From NCBI GenBank assembly GCA_947475465.1, contig CANJLK010000020.1:1-52744 (forward strand): a stretch of DNA of 52,744 nucleotides. Direction: 5' to 3'. Below, piece after piece: positions 1-8,486 of this stretch; position 1 is the stretch's first letter, and each line of letters starts with the position of its first letter. The notes beneath the pieces were generated by a model that was not told where the DNA came from, did no database searches, and saw only the letters and a list, made by a program, of their open reading frames with translations. Both the position numbers and the translations under genes were made by a program. The DNA comes from Caulobacteraceae bacterium (GTDB lineage: Bacteria > Pseudomonadota > Alphaproteobacteria > Caulobacterales > Caulobacteraceae).

Positions 1-386
1 AGCTGGCCATGCCGCTGGAAAAGGTCCGCAAGGTCCTGAAGATCGCCAAGGAGCCGATCAGCCTGGAGACGCCGATCGGCGACGAGGAAGACAGCCACCT
101 GGGCGACTTCATCGAGGACAAGAACGCCATCCTGCCGATCGACGCGGCGATCCAGTCGAACCTGCGCGAGACCACCACCCGCGTGCTCGCCTCGCTGACG
201 CCGCGCGAGGAACGCGTGCTTCGGATGCGCTTCGGCATCGGCATGAACACCGATCACACCCTGGAAGAGGTGGGCCAGCAGTTCAGCGTCACCCGCGAAC
301 GGATCCGCCAGATCGAGGCCAAGGCGCTGCGAAAGCTCAAGCACCCGAGCCGGTCGCGCAAGCTGCGGAGCTTCCTCGACAGCTAG
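1..386 (+). CDS. rpoD: RNA polymerase primary sigma factor RpoD, C-terminal fragment
   Basis: The 3' end of the housekeeping sigma factor; the gene begins before the window. The reading frame is already open at base 3. What remains is the end of region 3 and all of region 4. The acidic [14 protein letters not shown] stretch is typical of the primary sigma 3.2 linker. It is followed by [16 protein letters not shown] and the helix-turn-helix [17 protein letters not shown] that contacts the -35 element. The protein ends in RKLRSFLDS, a usual primary sigma C-terminus. It directs core RNA polymerase to most promoters in the cytoplasm. A strong hairpin terminator follows about 50 bases downstream. 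Identification is near certain; only the fragment boundary limits it. Confidence 0.97.
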   Translation, partial: LAMPLEKVRKVLKIAKEPISLETPIGDEEDSHLGDFIEDKNAILPIDAAIQSNLRETTTRVLASLTPREERVLRMRFGIGMNTDHTLEEVGQQFSVTRERIRQIEAKALRKLKHPSRSRKLRSFLDS

Positions 387-435
387 CGGCCACGTGGCGC
401 GCGCCGGGCGCGCAACGTACCGTCCCGACCATTGC

Positions 436-469
436 AAAGGCGCCCGCGGCTCCCGCCGCGGGCGCCTTT
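436..469 (+). terminator. Rho-independent terminator of rpoD
   Basis: A perfect 14-bp inverted repeat (436-449 and 456-469) with a 6-base loop. The stem is GC-rich and flanked by AAA on one side and TTT on the other, so it can work for the plus-strand rpoD transcript. Confidence 0.85.
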
Positions 470-627
470 CGCATGATTCAGTCCCCGAACGCCCGCCAGG
501 ACCCTCGCCACAAAGTCTACCCCCCAAGTGGCGGACCGCCCCGGCTGCGTCGGCGCTATCGATGCTGCGGAAATGGACTGAGTGCGGACCGGCGGACGGT
601 CTGGCAGTGACCGAGTGGAGGTTTGTT

Positions 628-1359
628 GTGAGGAAAGCTCTTGGACTGGCCGCCGTGGCGGCGGTGTTCCTGGCGGGGCAGGCGGCGGCGGCGACGCTGA
701 CCCACGCCTACGATTTCTCGACCTCGGTCTCCGGACAGGTGCTCGACAGCGTCGGCGGCGCCAACGGGACCCTGGCGAACGGCGCCACGGTGAGCGGCGG
801 GAAGCTGCAGCTGAACGGCGCCAATGACAGCGTCGATTTCGGAACCTACCTGCTGCCGCTGAGCAGCAATTCCTTCTCGGTCTATCTTCGGGTGCAGGGC
901 ACGCCGAACCTGGGAGGGCACACTGAGATCATCTCGCAGAACGCCACTGGCCAGGGCTTCTACATCGGGACCGCGCCCGGAGGGACTTTCCGTTTCGGAG
1001 ACGCGAACCTGTCGACCTCGGTGCTTTTTCCCGGCGGCGAAGCTTTCCACGACATCCTGCTGACCAGCGGCGGCGGCGCGACCAATGTCTCGATTGACGG
1101 TCTCCACGTCTTCACCGGAAACCAGATCACCATCGGCTCCACCGGCGACTACACCCGCCTCGGCCGGCAGTTCAGCCCCTTTAGCGAGAACTTCGACGGC
1201 CAGATCGACACCCTGAAAATCTTCTCGGGCGTCGCCACCGAAGCGGACCTGCGCGACAGCACGGTGCCTGAGCCCGCCAGCTGGGCGCTGATGATCCTGG
1301 GGATGGGCGGCATCGGCGCGACCCTGCGGCGCCTGCGCCGGACAGGCTTCACCGCCTAG
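628..1359 (+). CDS. PEPxxWA-CTERM protein with LamG/concanavalin-like domain
   Basis: An exported protein of about 243 residues. GTG at 628 is chosen as start because GGAGG lies at 617-621 with 6-base spacing and a signal peptide begins at once: basic RKAL, then an Ala/Val-rich core ending QAAAA. The middle is beta-rich. DFSTSVSGQVLDSVGGANGT and the later FDGQIDTLKIFSG resemble a LamG / concanavalin-like glucanase fold. The C-terminus has the tripartite sorting signal: VPEPASWALM, a hydrophobic stretch, and an arginine cluster RRLRR. Such proteins are processed by an exosortase-type system and sent to the envelope or surface. No exosortase gene is in the window. Two further PEPxxWA genes lie at 8739 and 15682. 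The ligand of this protein cannot be told from sequence. Confidence 0.85.
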   Translation: MRKALGLAAVAAVFLAGQAAAATLTHAYDFSTSVSGQVLDSVGGANGTLANGATVSGGKLQLNGANDSVDFGTYLLPLSSNSFSVYLRVQGTPNLGGHTEIISQNATGQGFYIGTAPGGTFRFGDANLSTSVLFPGGEAFHDILLTSGGGATNVSIDGLHVFTGNQITIGSTGDYTRLGRQFSPFSENFDGQIDTLKIFSGVATEADLRDSTVPEPASWALMILGMGGIGATLRRLRRTGFTA

Positions 1360-1542
1360 CTAGCGCTTCTTTCCGAGCTCGGCGGCGATGTCCTTGGTCA
1401 GGCGGCCCACCTTGCGGTGGGCGGCTGTGATCTGGTCCTTGGTGACGCCCCAGCGCTTCATCCAGTATTCGACCGCCTTGCGTTCGCTGAGGTCGAGCCG
1501 TTCCTTGTCGATGAAGCCGCGCTTGTCCTTCAGGCCGGCCAT
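1360..1542 (-). CDS. DUF3606 domain small protein
   Basis: A basic 60-residue cytoplasmic protein starting MAGLKDKRGFIDKERLDLSE. The pattern of an N-terminal 'D..RI..' strand, then YWMKRWGVTKDQI and a helix ending AAELGKKR, matches the small DUF3606 family common in alphaproteobacteria. Function is unknown. The ATG at 1542 has GGAGGAT just upstream. The gene converges on the PEPxxWA gene, and the two stop codons are directly adjacent at 1357-1362. A shared or missing terminator between the two is likely. Confidence 0.75.
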   Translation of the reverse strand: MAGLKDKRGFIDKERLDLSERKAVEYWMKRWGVTKDQITAAHRKVGRLTKDIAAELGKKR

Positions 1543-1698
1543 CCGGTGATCCTCCAAATCGAGGTGCGAGCCTAGGGAGCTTCCTTGCGCCTGGGAAGCG
1601 GCCCGGCCTAGGTTCCGGCATGAGTGCGGGAACCGGGGCGAAATGTTGCGATCACTGAGAGTCGGGGTGCGAGACGCGGCCAGCCCGAGGTTGCCCGC

Positions 1699-2496
1699 AT
1701 GAGCGCCGAGCCCTTCTTCATCGCCGAGGGCGGCGACCGCTTCCTCCCCACTGAACAGGCGCGCGGGCGCTGGGGGACCAATTCCCTGGTGGGGCGCGCC
1801 ATCGTCGGCCTGCTGGGCTCGGAGATCGAGCAGCTGTACGGCGAGCCCGACTTCATTCCCGCCCGGTTGACCGTGGACATGTACCGGCTTCCCGAACTGG
1901 TCCCGGTCGAGGTGGTGGTCCGCCCGGTCAGGCTGGGCGGGCGGGTCAAGGTGATCGACGCGGAGTTTCTGGCGGACGGCGTCAGCGCGGCGCGGGCGAC
2001 CTGCCAGCTGCTGCGGCGCACCGAGTCGCCGGAGGGCCGCATCTGGAAGGCCCCGACCTGGGACGTGGCGCCGCCCTCGCAATTCGAGACCGCGCCCAGC
2101 CGGGAGGGCCGCGGGCCCTGGGCCATGCGCTGGGTCGACGGCGACTTCGACAGCTTCGGCCAGCGGCGCGCCTGGATCAGCGAGGTAAGGGAAATGGTGG
2201 GCGGCCGGCCCTTGACGCCGTTCGTGCGGGTGGCCGCCTGCGCCGACTTCACGAGCCCCTTCGCCCACTACAGCGACACGGGTCTGCGCTACATCAATTC
2301 CGATGTGACCCTCTACCTGGACAGGCTGCCAGCCGGCGAATGGATCGGCCTCGAAGCGCTGAACCACCAGGCCAGCGAGGGGATCGCCGTGGGGGAATGC
2401 CGGCTCTATGACGAGACGGGGCCGATCGGGGCCGCGTCCTGCTGCGCCCTGGCGCAGCGCAGGAGCCACAGCGCGCCACGGCCGGCGGCCGGCTGA
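1699..2496 (+). CDS. Acyl-CoA thioesterase family protein (double hotdog)
   Basis: About 265 residues. The length and the tandem beta-rich halves fit the 4HBT_3/TesB-like double-hotdog thioesterases, which hydrolyse acyl-CoA to free acid and CoA in the cytoplasm. The first half has GRWGTNSLVGRAIVGLLG and ARLTVDMYRLPELVPVEV. The second half has YINSDVTLYLDRLPAGEWIG and ASEGIAVGECRLYDETGPIG, the usual C-terminal hotdog strand pattern. ATG 1699 is preferred over an upstream in-frame start because GAGG lies 8 bases before it and the family begins close to this point. No partner genes are adjacent, so the substrate is unknown. Confidence 0.75.
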   Translation: MSAEPFFIAEGGDRFLPTEQARGRWGTNSLVGRAIVGLLGSEIEQLYGEPDFIPARLTVDMYRLPELVPVEVVVRPVRLGGRVKVIDAEFLADGVSAARATCQLLRRTESPEGRIWKAPTWDVAPPSQFETAPSREGRGPWAMRWVDGDFDSFGQRRAWISEVREMVGGRPLTPFVRVAACADFTSPFAHYSDTGLRYINSDVTLYLDRLPAGEWIGLEALNHQASEGIAVGECRLYDETGPIGAASCCALAQRRSHSAPRPAAG

Positions 2497-2655
2497 ATAC
2501 GGTCGGAGCCGCCGCGGGATGTGTTCCCGGGGCGGCTCCTTCCGACCCCAGCGGTGTGGCGTGGCGCCGGGCGCCCTTGATTGCCAAGCTTGGGAGGCCC
2601 TCAACAGGCGGCGGCGTGACGCGCGTCAGGCCGCCTCATTGGGAAAGCTACGTAG

Positions 2656-3258
2656 TCAGTTGGGCGCAGACGGGGCCGTGTCGGCGGAGGGCGCGACGTC
2701 CGGAGTCGACTCCGGCTCGGCATTGGCCTTGAAGGCCGGGCCCATCAGGCTGGCGCGGGCCTCTAGCGATCTGGCGGTGGTCTCGCACCGGGCGGGCGGG
2801 GTCCAGCTCATCCAGGCCTGGGCCATCCTGGCCTTGGTCACGTCCGGACCGGCGTTCCAGGTCGAGCGGCCCTTGCGCACGGCGGCCGCGCCCACGGTGT
2901 TCAGCGGACGCAGGCTGGCCTTTTCAGCGGCGGTAAGGGCGGCCCGGAACAGCTTCAGCTGGCGCTGCCCGTCCTTCTGCATGTCGGCATAGACCTTCAG
3001 GTCGTCGGAGAGCCTGGTCCCGGGCTTTCGGAACTCGGCCTCGATGCGGGTCACTTCCGGCATCACCTGGTCGTGCAGATCGAGGTAGCCGCGCAGGGTC
3101 CCGTAGCACCAGCCGACGAACTGGTAGTCGTCGTGAGGCGCGCCGGCGGGGAAAGGCGCTTCCGGCGGCGCCTCGGGCGTGGGCGTGGGCGCGGCGACGT
3201 CGGCCGTGGCCGGTTGACCGGCCATGAACAGGGAAAGCGCGAAGGCGAACGGCAGCAT
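2656..3258 (-). CDS. Exported protein of unknown function
   Basis: A 200-residue protein with an N-terminal signal-like segment (LPFAFALSLFMAG, then a polar QPATADVAA region) and a Pro/Ala-rich linker. A helical middle follows: WCYGTLRGYLDLHDQVMPEV and KVYADMQKDGQRQLKLFR. The end is again Pro/Ala/Ser-rich. I do not recognise a named domain. It probably sits in the periplasm. It lies 23 bases downstream of the hydantoinase gene on the same strand and may be cotranscribed. A single cysteine pattern (WCYG and a later RCETT) could allow one disulfide, which would fit an exported protein. Confidence 0.65.
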   Translation of the reverse strand: MLPFAFALSLFMAGQPATADVAAPTPTPEAPPEAPFPAGAPHDDYQFVGWCYGTLRGYLDLHDQVMPEVTRIEAEFRKPGTRLSDDLKVYADMQKDGQRQLKLFRAALTAAEKASLRPLNTVGAAAVRKGRSTWNAGPDVTKARMAQAWMSWTPPARCETTARSLEARASLMGPAFKANAEPESTPDVAPSADTAPSAPN

Positions 3259-3281
3259 GGACGTGAGATACCTCGATGAAT

Positions 3282-6200
3282 TCAGCTTTTGTGGGGCGGG
3301 CGGCCAAAGCCGCCGCCGCCGGGCGTTTCGATCTCGATTGCCTCGCCAAGCTGGACTGTAACGGAAAAGCAGCCCGGGAGTTCACTTGCTGTCCCGTCCG
3401 TGCCGATCAAACGCTGGGCGCCGGGCAGGCCGGGTCCGCCGCCGGCCAGGCCCTGGGGGGCGCTGCGGCGGCGCGAGGAGAGCAGGGCCGCCTCCATCGG
3501 GGCCAGGAAGCGGATGCGGCGTACGGCGCCATCGCCGCCCGGGTGGAGGCCCGCGCCACCCGAACCCCGGCGCACGGCGAAGCGTTCGACCCGCACCGGG
3601 AACCGCCGCTCGAGGATCTCCGGGTCGGTGAGGCGTGAATTGGTCATGTGGCTCTGCACGGCGCTGGCGCCAGGCGCGTCCGCGGTCGCGCCCATGCCGC
3701 CGCAGATCGTCTCGTAATACTGGCGGGCCGCGTCGCCGAAGGTGAAGTTGTTCATCGTCCCGGCGCTGTTGGCCATGACGCCGAGCGCCGCATAGAGGGC
3801 GTCGACCACATGCTGGCTGGTCTCAACATTGCCCGCGACGACGGCGGCGGGCGGGCGGGGGCTGAGCATGGAGCCCGGCCGGGTCAGGATCCTGAGCGGC
3901 TCCAGGCAGCCGGCGTTCAGCGGGATGTCATCGTCCACCAGGGTGCGGAACACATAGAGGGCCGCGGCGTCGACGATGGCCGATGGCGCGTTGAAGTTGC
4001 TGGCCAGCTGGTCGGCGCTGGCGGTGAAGTCGAGTGTCGCCTCGCCAGCAGCCGGATCGACGGTCGTGCGGACCACGATCTCGCCGGCGCCGTCCAGGGG
4101 AACCCGGGCCTGGCCGTCGGCAAGCCGGCCCAGGGCGCGGCGAACGGCGGCCGCAGCGTTGCGCTGAACGAAGAGCATGTAACGGGCGACCGCGTCGCCG
4201 CCGTAGGCCGCGATCATCTGCGACACCGCCGCCGCGCCCGCCTGGCAGGCGGCGATCTGGGCCTTGAGGTCGGCCAGGTTGCGGTCCGGCGCGCGGGCGG
4301 GCCATGGACCGGCGGCCAGGGCGGCGCGGGTGTCGGCTTCCAGGAACCGGCCGCCGCGCATGATCGGCAAGGCGTCGAGCATGACGCCCTCCTCGCCGAT
4401 GGTGGTGGAGAAGGGCGGCATCGAGCCCGGCTGGACCCCGCCCACATCGGCATGGTGGCCGCGGGCGGCGACGTAGAAGGTCGGTTTGGCGGCGTCAGTC
4501 CCCAGGTCGCCGGGCGACCTGGCCCCCCGAGCTTCGCTCGCCACCCCCGGCGGGGGTGGAATAAAGATCGGCATGACCACGGTGATGTCGGGCAGGTGGG
4601 TGCCGCCGGCGTAGGGATTGTTGAGCGCAAAGGCGTCGCCGGGACGAAGCGTGGGATGGCGTTCGCACACCGCCCGGACGCTGGCCCCCATGGAGCCCAG
4701 GTGGACCGGCATGTGCGGCGCGTTGGCCACCAGCCCGCCGTCGGCGTCGAACAGGGCGCAGGAGAAATCCAACCGCTCCTTGATGTTCACCGAATGGGCC
4801 GTGCGCTCCAGGGCCGCCCCCATGGCCTCGGCCACCCCCATGAAGCGGCGGTTGAAAAGCTCCAGGGTGACGGGATCTGGCCGGTCGGTGGCGATGGCCT
4901 GGGCGAAGTCGGCCGCGGTGCGTGTGAGGCGGATCATGCCGTCCGCGTCGGCGGTCGCGCGCCAGCCGGGCAGGACGGCGATCTGGGTGTCCGGGCGGAC
5001 GACCAGGGCCGGGCCGTCGGCGACGCTCAGCGCCTCGGCGGCGATGACGGGGGCGTCATGCCATTGCCCCACCGCATAGATCTTTGCCCGCTCATCCCCG
5101 CGAAAGCGGGGACCCAGGCTCTTTGCGTCTTGGAAATTTGGTTCGGGGGCTGATGTGGACGGCTCAGCAACACCAAGAACGCCTGGGTCCCCGCTTTCGC
5201 GGGGATGAGTAGAATTTGAATAGGCCTCTGCCTCCACCGCCGCGATCAGGATGGTGCGGTCGGGTTCGATGAAGCCGAAGAGGCGGTTGTGGGCGGTCTC
5301 GAAAGCCGCCTGGGCCGTAGCCGCGTCCGTCATCGTAACCGGCAGTTCAGCGTCCGCGCCGTCGTATCGCAGGCGCAGGGTGCGGCGGACCTTGCCGGTT
5401 TCGGCGCCCTGGCCGGCCATGGCGGCGCGCGCGGCGGCCTCCACCTCGGCCACTAGCGCCTCCGCGCGGGCGAGGCCGGCGTCGTCCAGGGCCGCGCCCA
5501 GTCCCGCGAGGCGCAGGGCCGAGACCTGGGCCTGGCCGATGCCCCAGGCGGAGAGGACGCTGCCGTAGCGTGGGCAGAGGATGTCGCGGACCCCCAGGGC
5601 TTCAGCGGTCTGGCAGGCGACCTGGCCGGCGGCGCCGCCGAAGGCGGTGAGCGCGTGGTCGCGGGGATCGAAGCCGCGCTCGGTCGAGATGCGGCGAACC
5701 GCCTGGGCCATCTGTTCCACAGCCACCGCGACAAAGCCCTCGGCCGCCGCTTCGAGGCCGGGCGCGCCCATGGCGGTGGCCAGGTCCTGAAGCCGCGCGC
5801 GAGCCGCCTCGGGGTCCAGGGGACGATCGCCCCCGGGCCCGAAGACCGGGGGAAAGAAGCGCGGGTCGAGCCTGCCCAGCACCAAATTGGCGTCGGTCAC
5901 CGTGGCCGGACCGCCGCGCCCATAGGCGGCTGGGCCCGGATCGGCGCCGGCGCTGGCCGGACCGGCGCGGGCGCGCATGCCGTCGAAGGTGAGGATCGAG
6001 CCGCCGCCGGCCGCCACCGTCTCGACGTCCAGCATCGGGCTGCGGATCTTCGCGCCGGCGACATGGGCGGTGTCGCGCCGCTCCAGGGCGCCGGCGTAGC
6101 GACAGACATCGGTCGAGGTGCCGCCCATGTCGAAGCCCAGGACCGCCGAGGCCCCGGCCTGGTCGGCGGTCCGCGCGACGCCGACCACTCCGCCCGCCGG

Positions 6201-6974
6201 ACCCGAGACCACGGCGTCCTTGCCCCGGAAGGCCTCCGCACGGACCAGGCCGCCGGCCGAGGTCATGAAGTAGAGTGGCGCGCCGGACACGGCTTCGGCC
6301 ACCCGGCGGACATAGGCCTGCAGGACCGGCGTCAGGTAGGCGTCAGCCACCGCCGTCTCGGCGCGAGGAATAAATTTCGGCAGCGGTGAAGCTTCATGGC
6401 TCAGCGATACGAATCTGAATCCGAGCCGCCGGGCGATATCGCCGGCCTGGCGCTCGTGGCCTGGGTTCAGGTCGGCATGCAGGAAGGCGATGGCGACCGA
6501 GGTGAAGTCTTGCGCGAGAGCCTTTTGAAACACTTCGGCGAGCGCGTCGGCGTCCAGCGGCCACGCTTCGGCTCCAGCCGCGTCCAGCCGCCCGCGTACG
6601 CCGACAACGCCGGCGTAGAGCGGCGCCGGTCGTACAACCCGCAGGGCGAAGAGATCGGGACGCGACTGGTCGCCGATAAGGAGCGCGTCCTCGAACCCCT
6701 CGGTTGTGACGAATAGAGTCTTGGCTCCGGCCCGCTCCAGAAGGGCGTTGGTGGCCACCGTGGTGCCCATCTTAATGGACTCCACCCGCGCGGCGGGAAA
6801 GGCGTCGCCGGGCGCGGCGCCCAGGATGCGGCGCATGGCCTCGACGGCGGCGTCCGGGTAGGCCGACGAGGCCGAGAGCAGCTTCAGCGAGGCTTCCCGC
6901 CCGTCGTCGCGCTGGCCGATGACGTCAGTGAAGGTGCCGCCGCGGTCGATCCAGAAGCGCCAGCGCCTGTCCAA
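3282..6974 (-). CDS. Fused hydantoinase A/B (5-oxoprolinase-type) ATP-dependent amidohydrolase
   Basis: A 1,230-residue protein joining a HyuA-like ATP-binding half to a HyuB-like half, as in eukaryotic-type 5-oxoprolinase, which opens 5-oxoproline to glutamate with ATP. The N-terminal half shows FWIDRGGTFTDV, MGTTVATNALLER, GFDMGGTSTDV and AAGGGSIL. The C-terminal half shows RTAHSVNIKERLDFSCALFD, NNPYAGGTHLPDITV, ARGHHADVGG and a final ETPGGGGFG. The likely start is TTG at 6974, because no ATG precedes the first conserved motif. Two palindromic repeats interrupt the coding frame without breaking it: residues near 589-629 (5091-5209) and near 806-825 (4502-4559). Exact substrate (5-oxoproline or a hydantoin) is not settled by sequence. 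Confidence 0.88.
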   Translation of the reverse strand: MDRRWRFWIDRGGTFTDVIGQRDDGREASLKLLSASSAYPDAAVEAMRRILGAAPGDAFPAARVESIKMGTTVATNALLERAGAKTLFVTTEGFEDALLIGDQSRPDLFALRVVRPAPLYAGVVGVRGRLDAAGAEAWPLDADALAEVFQKALAQDFTSVAIAFLHADLNPGHERQAGDIARRLGFRFVSLSHEASPLPKFIPRAETAVADAYLTPVLQAYVRRVAEAVSGAPLYFMTSAGGLVRAEAFRGKDAVVSGPAGGVVGVARTADQAGASAVLGFDMGGTSTDVCRYAGALERRDTAHVAGAKIRSPMLDVETVAAGGGSILTFDGMRARAGPASAGADPGPAAYGRGGPATVTDANLVLGRLDPRFFPPVFGPGGDRPLDPEAARARLQDLATAMGAPGLEAAAEGFVAVAVEQMAQAVRRISTERGFDPRDHALTAFGGAAGQVACQTAEALGVRDILCPRYGSVLSAWGIGQAQVSALRLAGLGAALDDAGLARAEALVAEVEAAARAAMAGQGAETGKVRRTLRLRYDGADAELPVTMTDAATAQAAFETAHNRLFGFIEPDRTILIAAVEAEAYSNSTHPRESGDPGVLGVAEPSTSAPEPNFQDAKSLGPRFRGDERAKIYAVGQWHDAPVIAAEALSVADGPALVVRPDTQIAVLPGWRATADADGMIRLTRTAADFAQAIATDRPDPVTLELFNRRFMGVAEAMGAALERTAHSVNIKERLDFSCALFDADGGLVANAPHMPVHLGSMGASVRAVCERHPTLRPGDAFALNNPYAGGTHLPDITVVMPIFIPPPPGVASEARGARSPGDLGTDAAKPTFYVAARGHHADVGGVQPGSMPPFSTTIGEEGVMLDALPIMRGGRFLEADTRAALAAGPWPARAPDRNLADLKAQIAACQAGAAAVSQMIAAYGGDAVARYMLFVQRNAAAAVRRALGRLADGQARVPLDGAGEIVVRTTVDPAAGEATLDFTASADQLASNFNAPSAIVDAAALYVFRTLVDDDIPLNAGCLEPLRILTRPGSMLSPRPPAAVVAGNVETSQHVVDALYAALGVMANSAGTMNNFTFGDAARQYYETICGGMGATADAPGASAVQSHMTNSRLTDPEILERRFPVRVERFAVRRGSGGAGLHPGGDGAVRRIRFLAPMEAALLSSRRRSAPQGLAGGGPGLPGAQRLIGTDGTASELPGCFSVTVQLGEAIEIETPGGGGFGRPPHKS
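4502..4559. repeat. Triple-palindrome REP-like element inside the oxoprolinase gene
   Basis: Three hairpins lie in a row. 4502-4511 pairs with 4513-4522 (10 bp around one base). 4528-4532 pairs with 4536-4540 (5 bp, loop TTC). 4541-4549 pairs with 4551-4559 (9 bp around one base). All lie inside the HyuB half, between the VMPIF strand and PTFYVAARGHH. They encode a Gly/Arg/Pro-rich patch that family members normally lack. The layout resembles a dispersed REP-type element inserted in frame. Confidence 0.7.
5091..5209. repeat. Palindromic mobile repeat ('HPRESGDP' type) inside the oxoprolinase gene
   Basis: A perfect 29-bp inverted repeat (5091-5119 and 5181-5209) encloses a 61-base centre. 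Each arm itself holds a CCCCGC-GAAA-GCGGGG hairpin. Read in the host gene it gives HPRESGDPG on one side and LGPRFRGDE on the other. I know this peptide pair as the translated signature of a dispersed intergenic palindrome of many alpha- and other proteobacteria. It sits at the junction of the HyuA and HyuB halves, where an extra loop could be tolerated. Insertion length keeps the frame. Confidence 0.85.
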
Positions 6975-7033
6975 AACTTAACCCGTCCCGTGATTGTCAT
7001 AGGGCCGCCACACCCTTAGGCTTCGATACTCCC

Positions 7034-7729
7034 ATGAGCTTCTGGCGCAAAATAGCCGGCCTCGCTGCAAACCGCCTCGACGAGGCCGAATGCGACGTGT
7101 GCCCCCCGGGTCTGCCGGGCGAGGATCCGGCGTTCTCCACGGCGGTGACGGCGCTTGGGGCGAAGCTGGCCAAGGCGGACGGCCAGGCCCAGTCCAGCGA
7201 ATACGCCGCCTTCTCCGAGGTGTTCCAGCCGACGCCGGCCAGCGAAGGCAATGTTCGCCGGCTCTACCAGCTGGCGCGCCAGACCACGCGTGGCTTCGAG
7301 GGCTATGCCCGCCGGCTGCAGAAGCGCTACCGCACCTGTCCGCAGCTTCTGGAAGATGTGCTGGACGGTCTGTTCTACGTGGCCACCTCGGACGGGGTGA
7401 TGACCGCCGACGAACTGGCCTACCTGGCCCGGGTCTCCGAGCTGTTCGGCCAAAGCCCGCTGGTGTTCCGGCGGATCAAGGCCACGCACCTGGGCGCCGA
7501 GGCGGGCGATCCCTATGTGGTCCTGGGCGTGGCGCCCGACGCCAGCGAAGCCGAGGTGCGCGGCGCCTGGAAGGCGGCGCTCTCCCAGTCGCACCCGGAC
7601 CGGGCCCGGGCCCGTGGCCTGCCGGCGGAATTCATCGAGGTGGCCGAGGCCAAGGCCGCGGCCATCAATGCGGCCTTTGACACGGTGATGCGCGAACGCC
7701 GCGCAATGGCGCTCGAAGGCGCGGCATAA
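7034..7729 (+). CDS. DjlA-like co-chaperone: TerB domain plus J-domain
   Basis: A 231-residue protein. The N-terminal two thirds is an all-helical TerB-like domain with the acidic metal-site pattern AKADGQ and later TSDGVMTADELAYL. The last 65 residues are a J-domain: DPYVVLGVAPDASEAEVRGA, then the diagnostic HPD in SQSHPDRARA, which stimulates DnaK ATPase. This is the DjlA arrangement, but no N-terminal membrane anchor is visible, so it is probably cytosolic. The start has only a weak ribosome site. It is divergent from the oxoprolinase gene, with about 60 bases between the starts. Domain identity is firm; the client proteins are unknown. Confidence 0.85.
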   Translation: MSFWRKIAGLAANRLDEAECDVCPPGLPGEDPAFSTAVTALGAKLAKADGQAQSSEYAAFSEVFQPTPASEGNVRRLYQLARQTTRGFEGYARRLQKRYRTCPQLLEDVLDGLFYVATSDGVMTADELAYLARVSELFGQSPLVFRRIKATHLGAEAGDPYVVLGVAPDASEAEVRGAWKAALSQSHPDRARARGLPAEFIEVAEAKAAAINAAFDTVMRERRAMALEGAA

Positions 7730-7771
7730 GGTCGTGGTTTACAGTTTGCGACTGTTCCGAGGTTGACGATT

Positions 7772-7798
7772 GGAACCTCAGGGCAGACATAATCCGTT
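7772..7798 (+). promoter_or_regulatory. Possible general-stress (EcfG/SigT-like) promoter, one base longer than usual
   Basis: GGAAC at 7772-7776 and CGTT at 7795-7798, with 18 bases between them. The alphaproteobacterial general stress sigma factors read GGAAC-N16/17-CGTT, so the spacer is one base too long. It ends 30 bases before the ATG of the small membrane protein. Confidence 0.3.
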
Positions 7799-7828
7799 TC
7801 AGCCCACGATGTGGGCCAAGAGGACGCC

Positions 7829-8113
7829 ATGGTGAAAGAGTTCGCCGCCCGTCACGGATCCGCCCTGCGCAGCCTGGCTGTCCTGGTAGGTCTTCTCGCT
7901 ACCGGCGCGGCGGTCATCGTCGGCGCGGTCCTTGCCGTGGTCTTCGCCGCGACCATCGCCGTCATCGCCATCATGGCCAGTGCGCTCCTGGGGTTCGCCG
8001 GCCTGGCGCTTCGCGCGCGCCGCACCGCCTTGGCCCGCAACGACGGCGTCATCGAAGCCCGCCACATGGGCGGCCACCACTGGGTGGCCTACGGCTGGAA
8101 CGAGCGAGCCTGA
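7829..8113 (+). CDS. Small two-helix membrane protein, function unknown
   Basis: About 94 residues. ATG 7829 is chosen over an in-frame ATG 18 bases upstream because AAGAGGA lies just ahead of it. A basic N-terminus is followed by some 50 almost uninterrupted hydrophobic residues (LAVLVGLLATGAAVIVGAVL and on), enough for two membrane spans. A short soluble tail follows with IEARHMGGHHWVAYGW. No named family is recognised. A possible stress-type promoter lies at 7772-7798. Small hydrophobic proteins of this kind are often stress-induced, but that is only an inference here. Confidence 0.65.
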   Translation: MVKEFAARHGSALRSLAVLVGLLATGAAVIVGAVLAVVFAATIAVIAIMASALLGFAGLALRARRTALARNDGVIEARHMGGHHWVAYGWNERA

Positions 8114-8195
8114 TCTTCTCCATTTGGTGACCTGAGACGCTTGCGGCTGCCGGTCGCGGGCCCTACCGTCGCCCCATAACAATGGGGGAACGACC

Positions 8196-8486
8196 ATGAT
8201 CGGGTTGATCGCGAAGCTGCAGATTCAGGACGGCAAATCGGAGGAATTCGAAGCCTTCGCGAGTGAACTCGCCCGTCAGGTGCGGGCCAACGAAAAGGGC
8301 TGCGTCGCCTATCAGCTGGCCAAGAGCCGCACCGAGCCCAACACCTATACATTCATCGAGCTCTACACCGATCAGGACGCCCTGACCCTTCATGGGACCA
8401 CGCCCTATTTCAAGGCGGCGGGGCCGAAGTTCGCCGCGGTGCTGGCCGGTGCGCCGCAGATCGAGCACATGGATGTCGTGGGCTAG
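8196..8486 (+). CDS. Antibiotic biosynthesis monooxygenase (ABM/YgiN-like) domain protein
   Basis: 96 residues forming one ferredoxin-like ABM domain. It begins MIGLIAKLQIQDGKSEEFEA, has the central VRANEKGCVAYQLAKS (the usual 'E.GC..Y.l' motif) and TYTFIELYTDQDAL, and ends near PQIEHMDVV. Such proteins are small dimeric cofactor-free monooxygenases acting on quinols or aromatic compounds, or simply bind small molecules. A GGGGGA ribosome site lies 6 bases before the ATG. It stands alone between other genes, so the substrate is open. Confidence 0.85.
   Translation: MIGLIAKLQIQDGKSEEFEAFASELARQVRANEKGCVAYQLAKSRTEPNTYTFIELYTDQDALTLHGTTPYFKAAGPKFAAVLAGAPQIEHMDVVG

Noticed and set aside
556..1107. 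Long open frame opposite the first PEPxxWA gene
   Set aside because: No ribosome site, Arg/Gly-rich shadow composition, and the plus strand has clear signal peptide and sorting motif.
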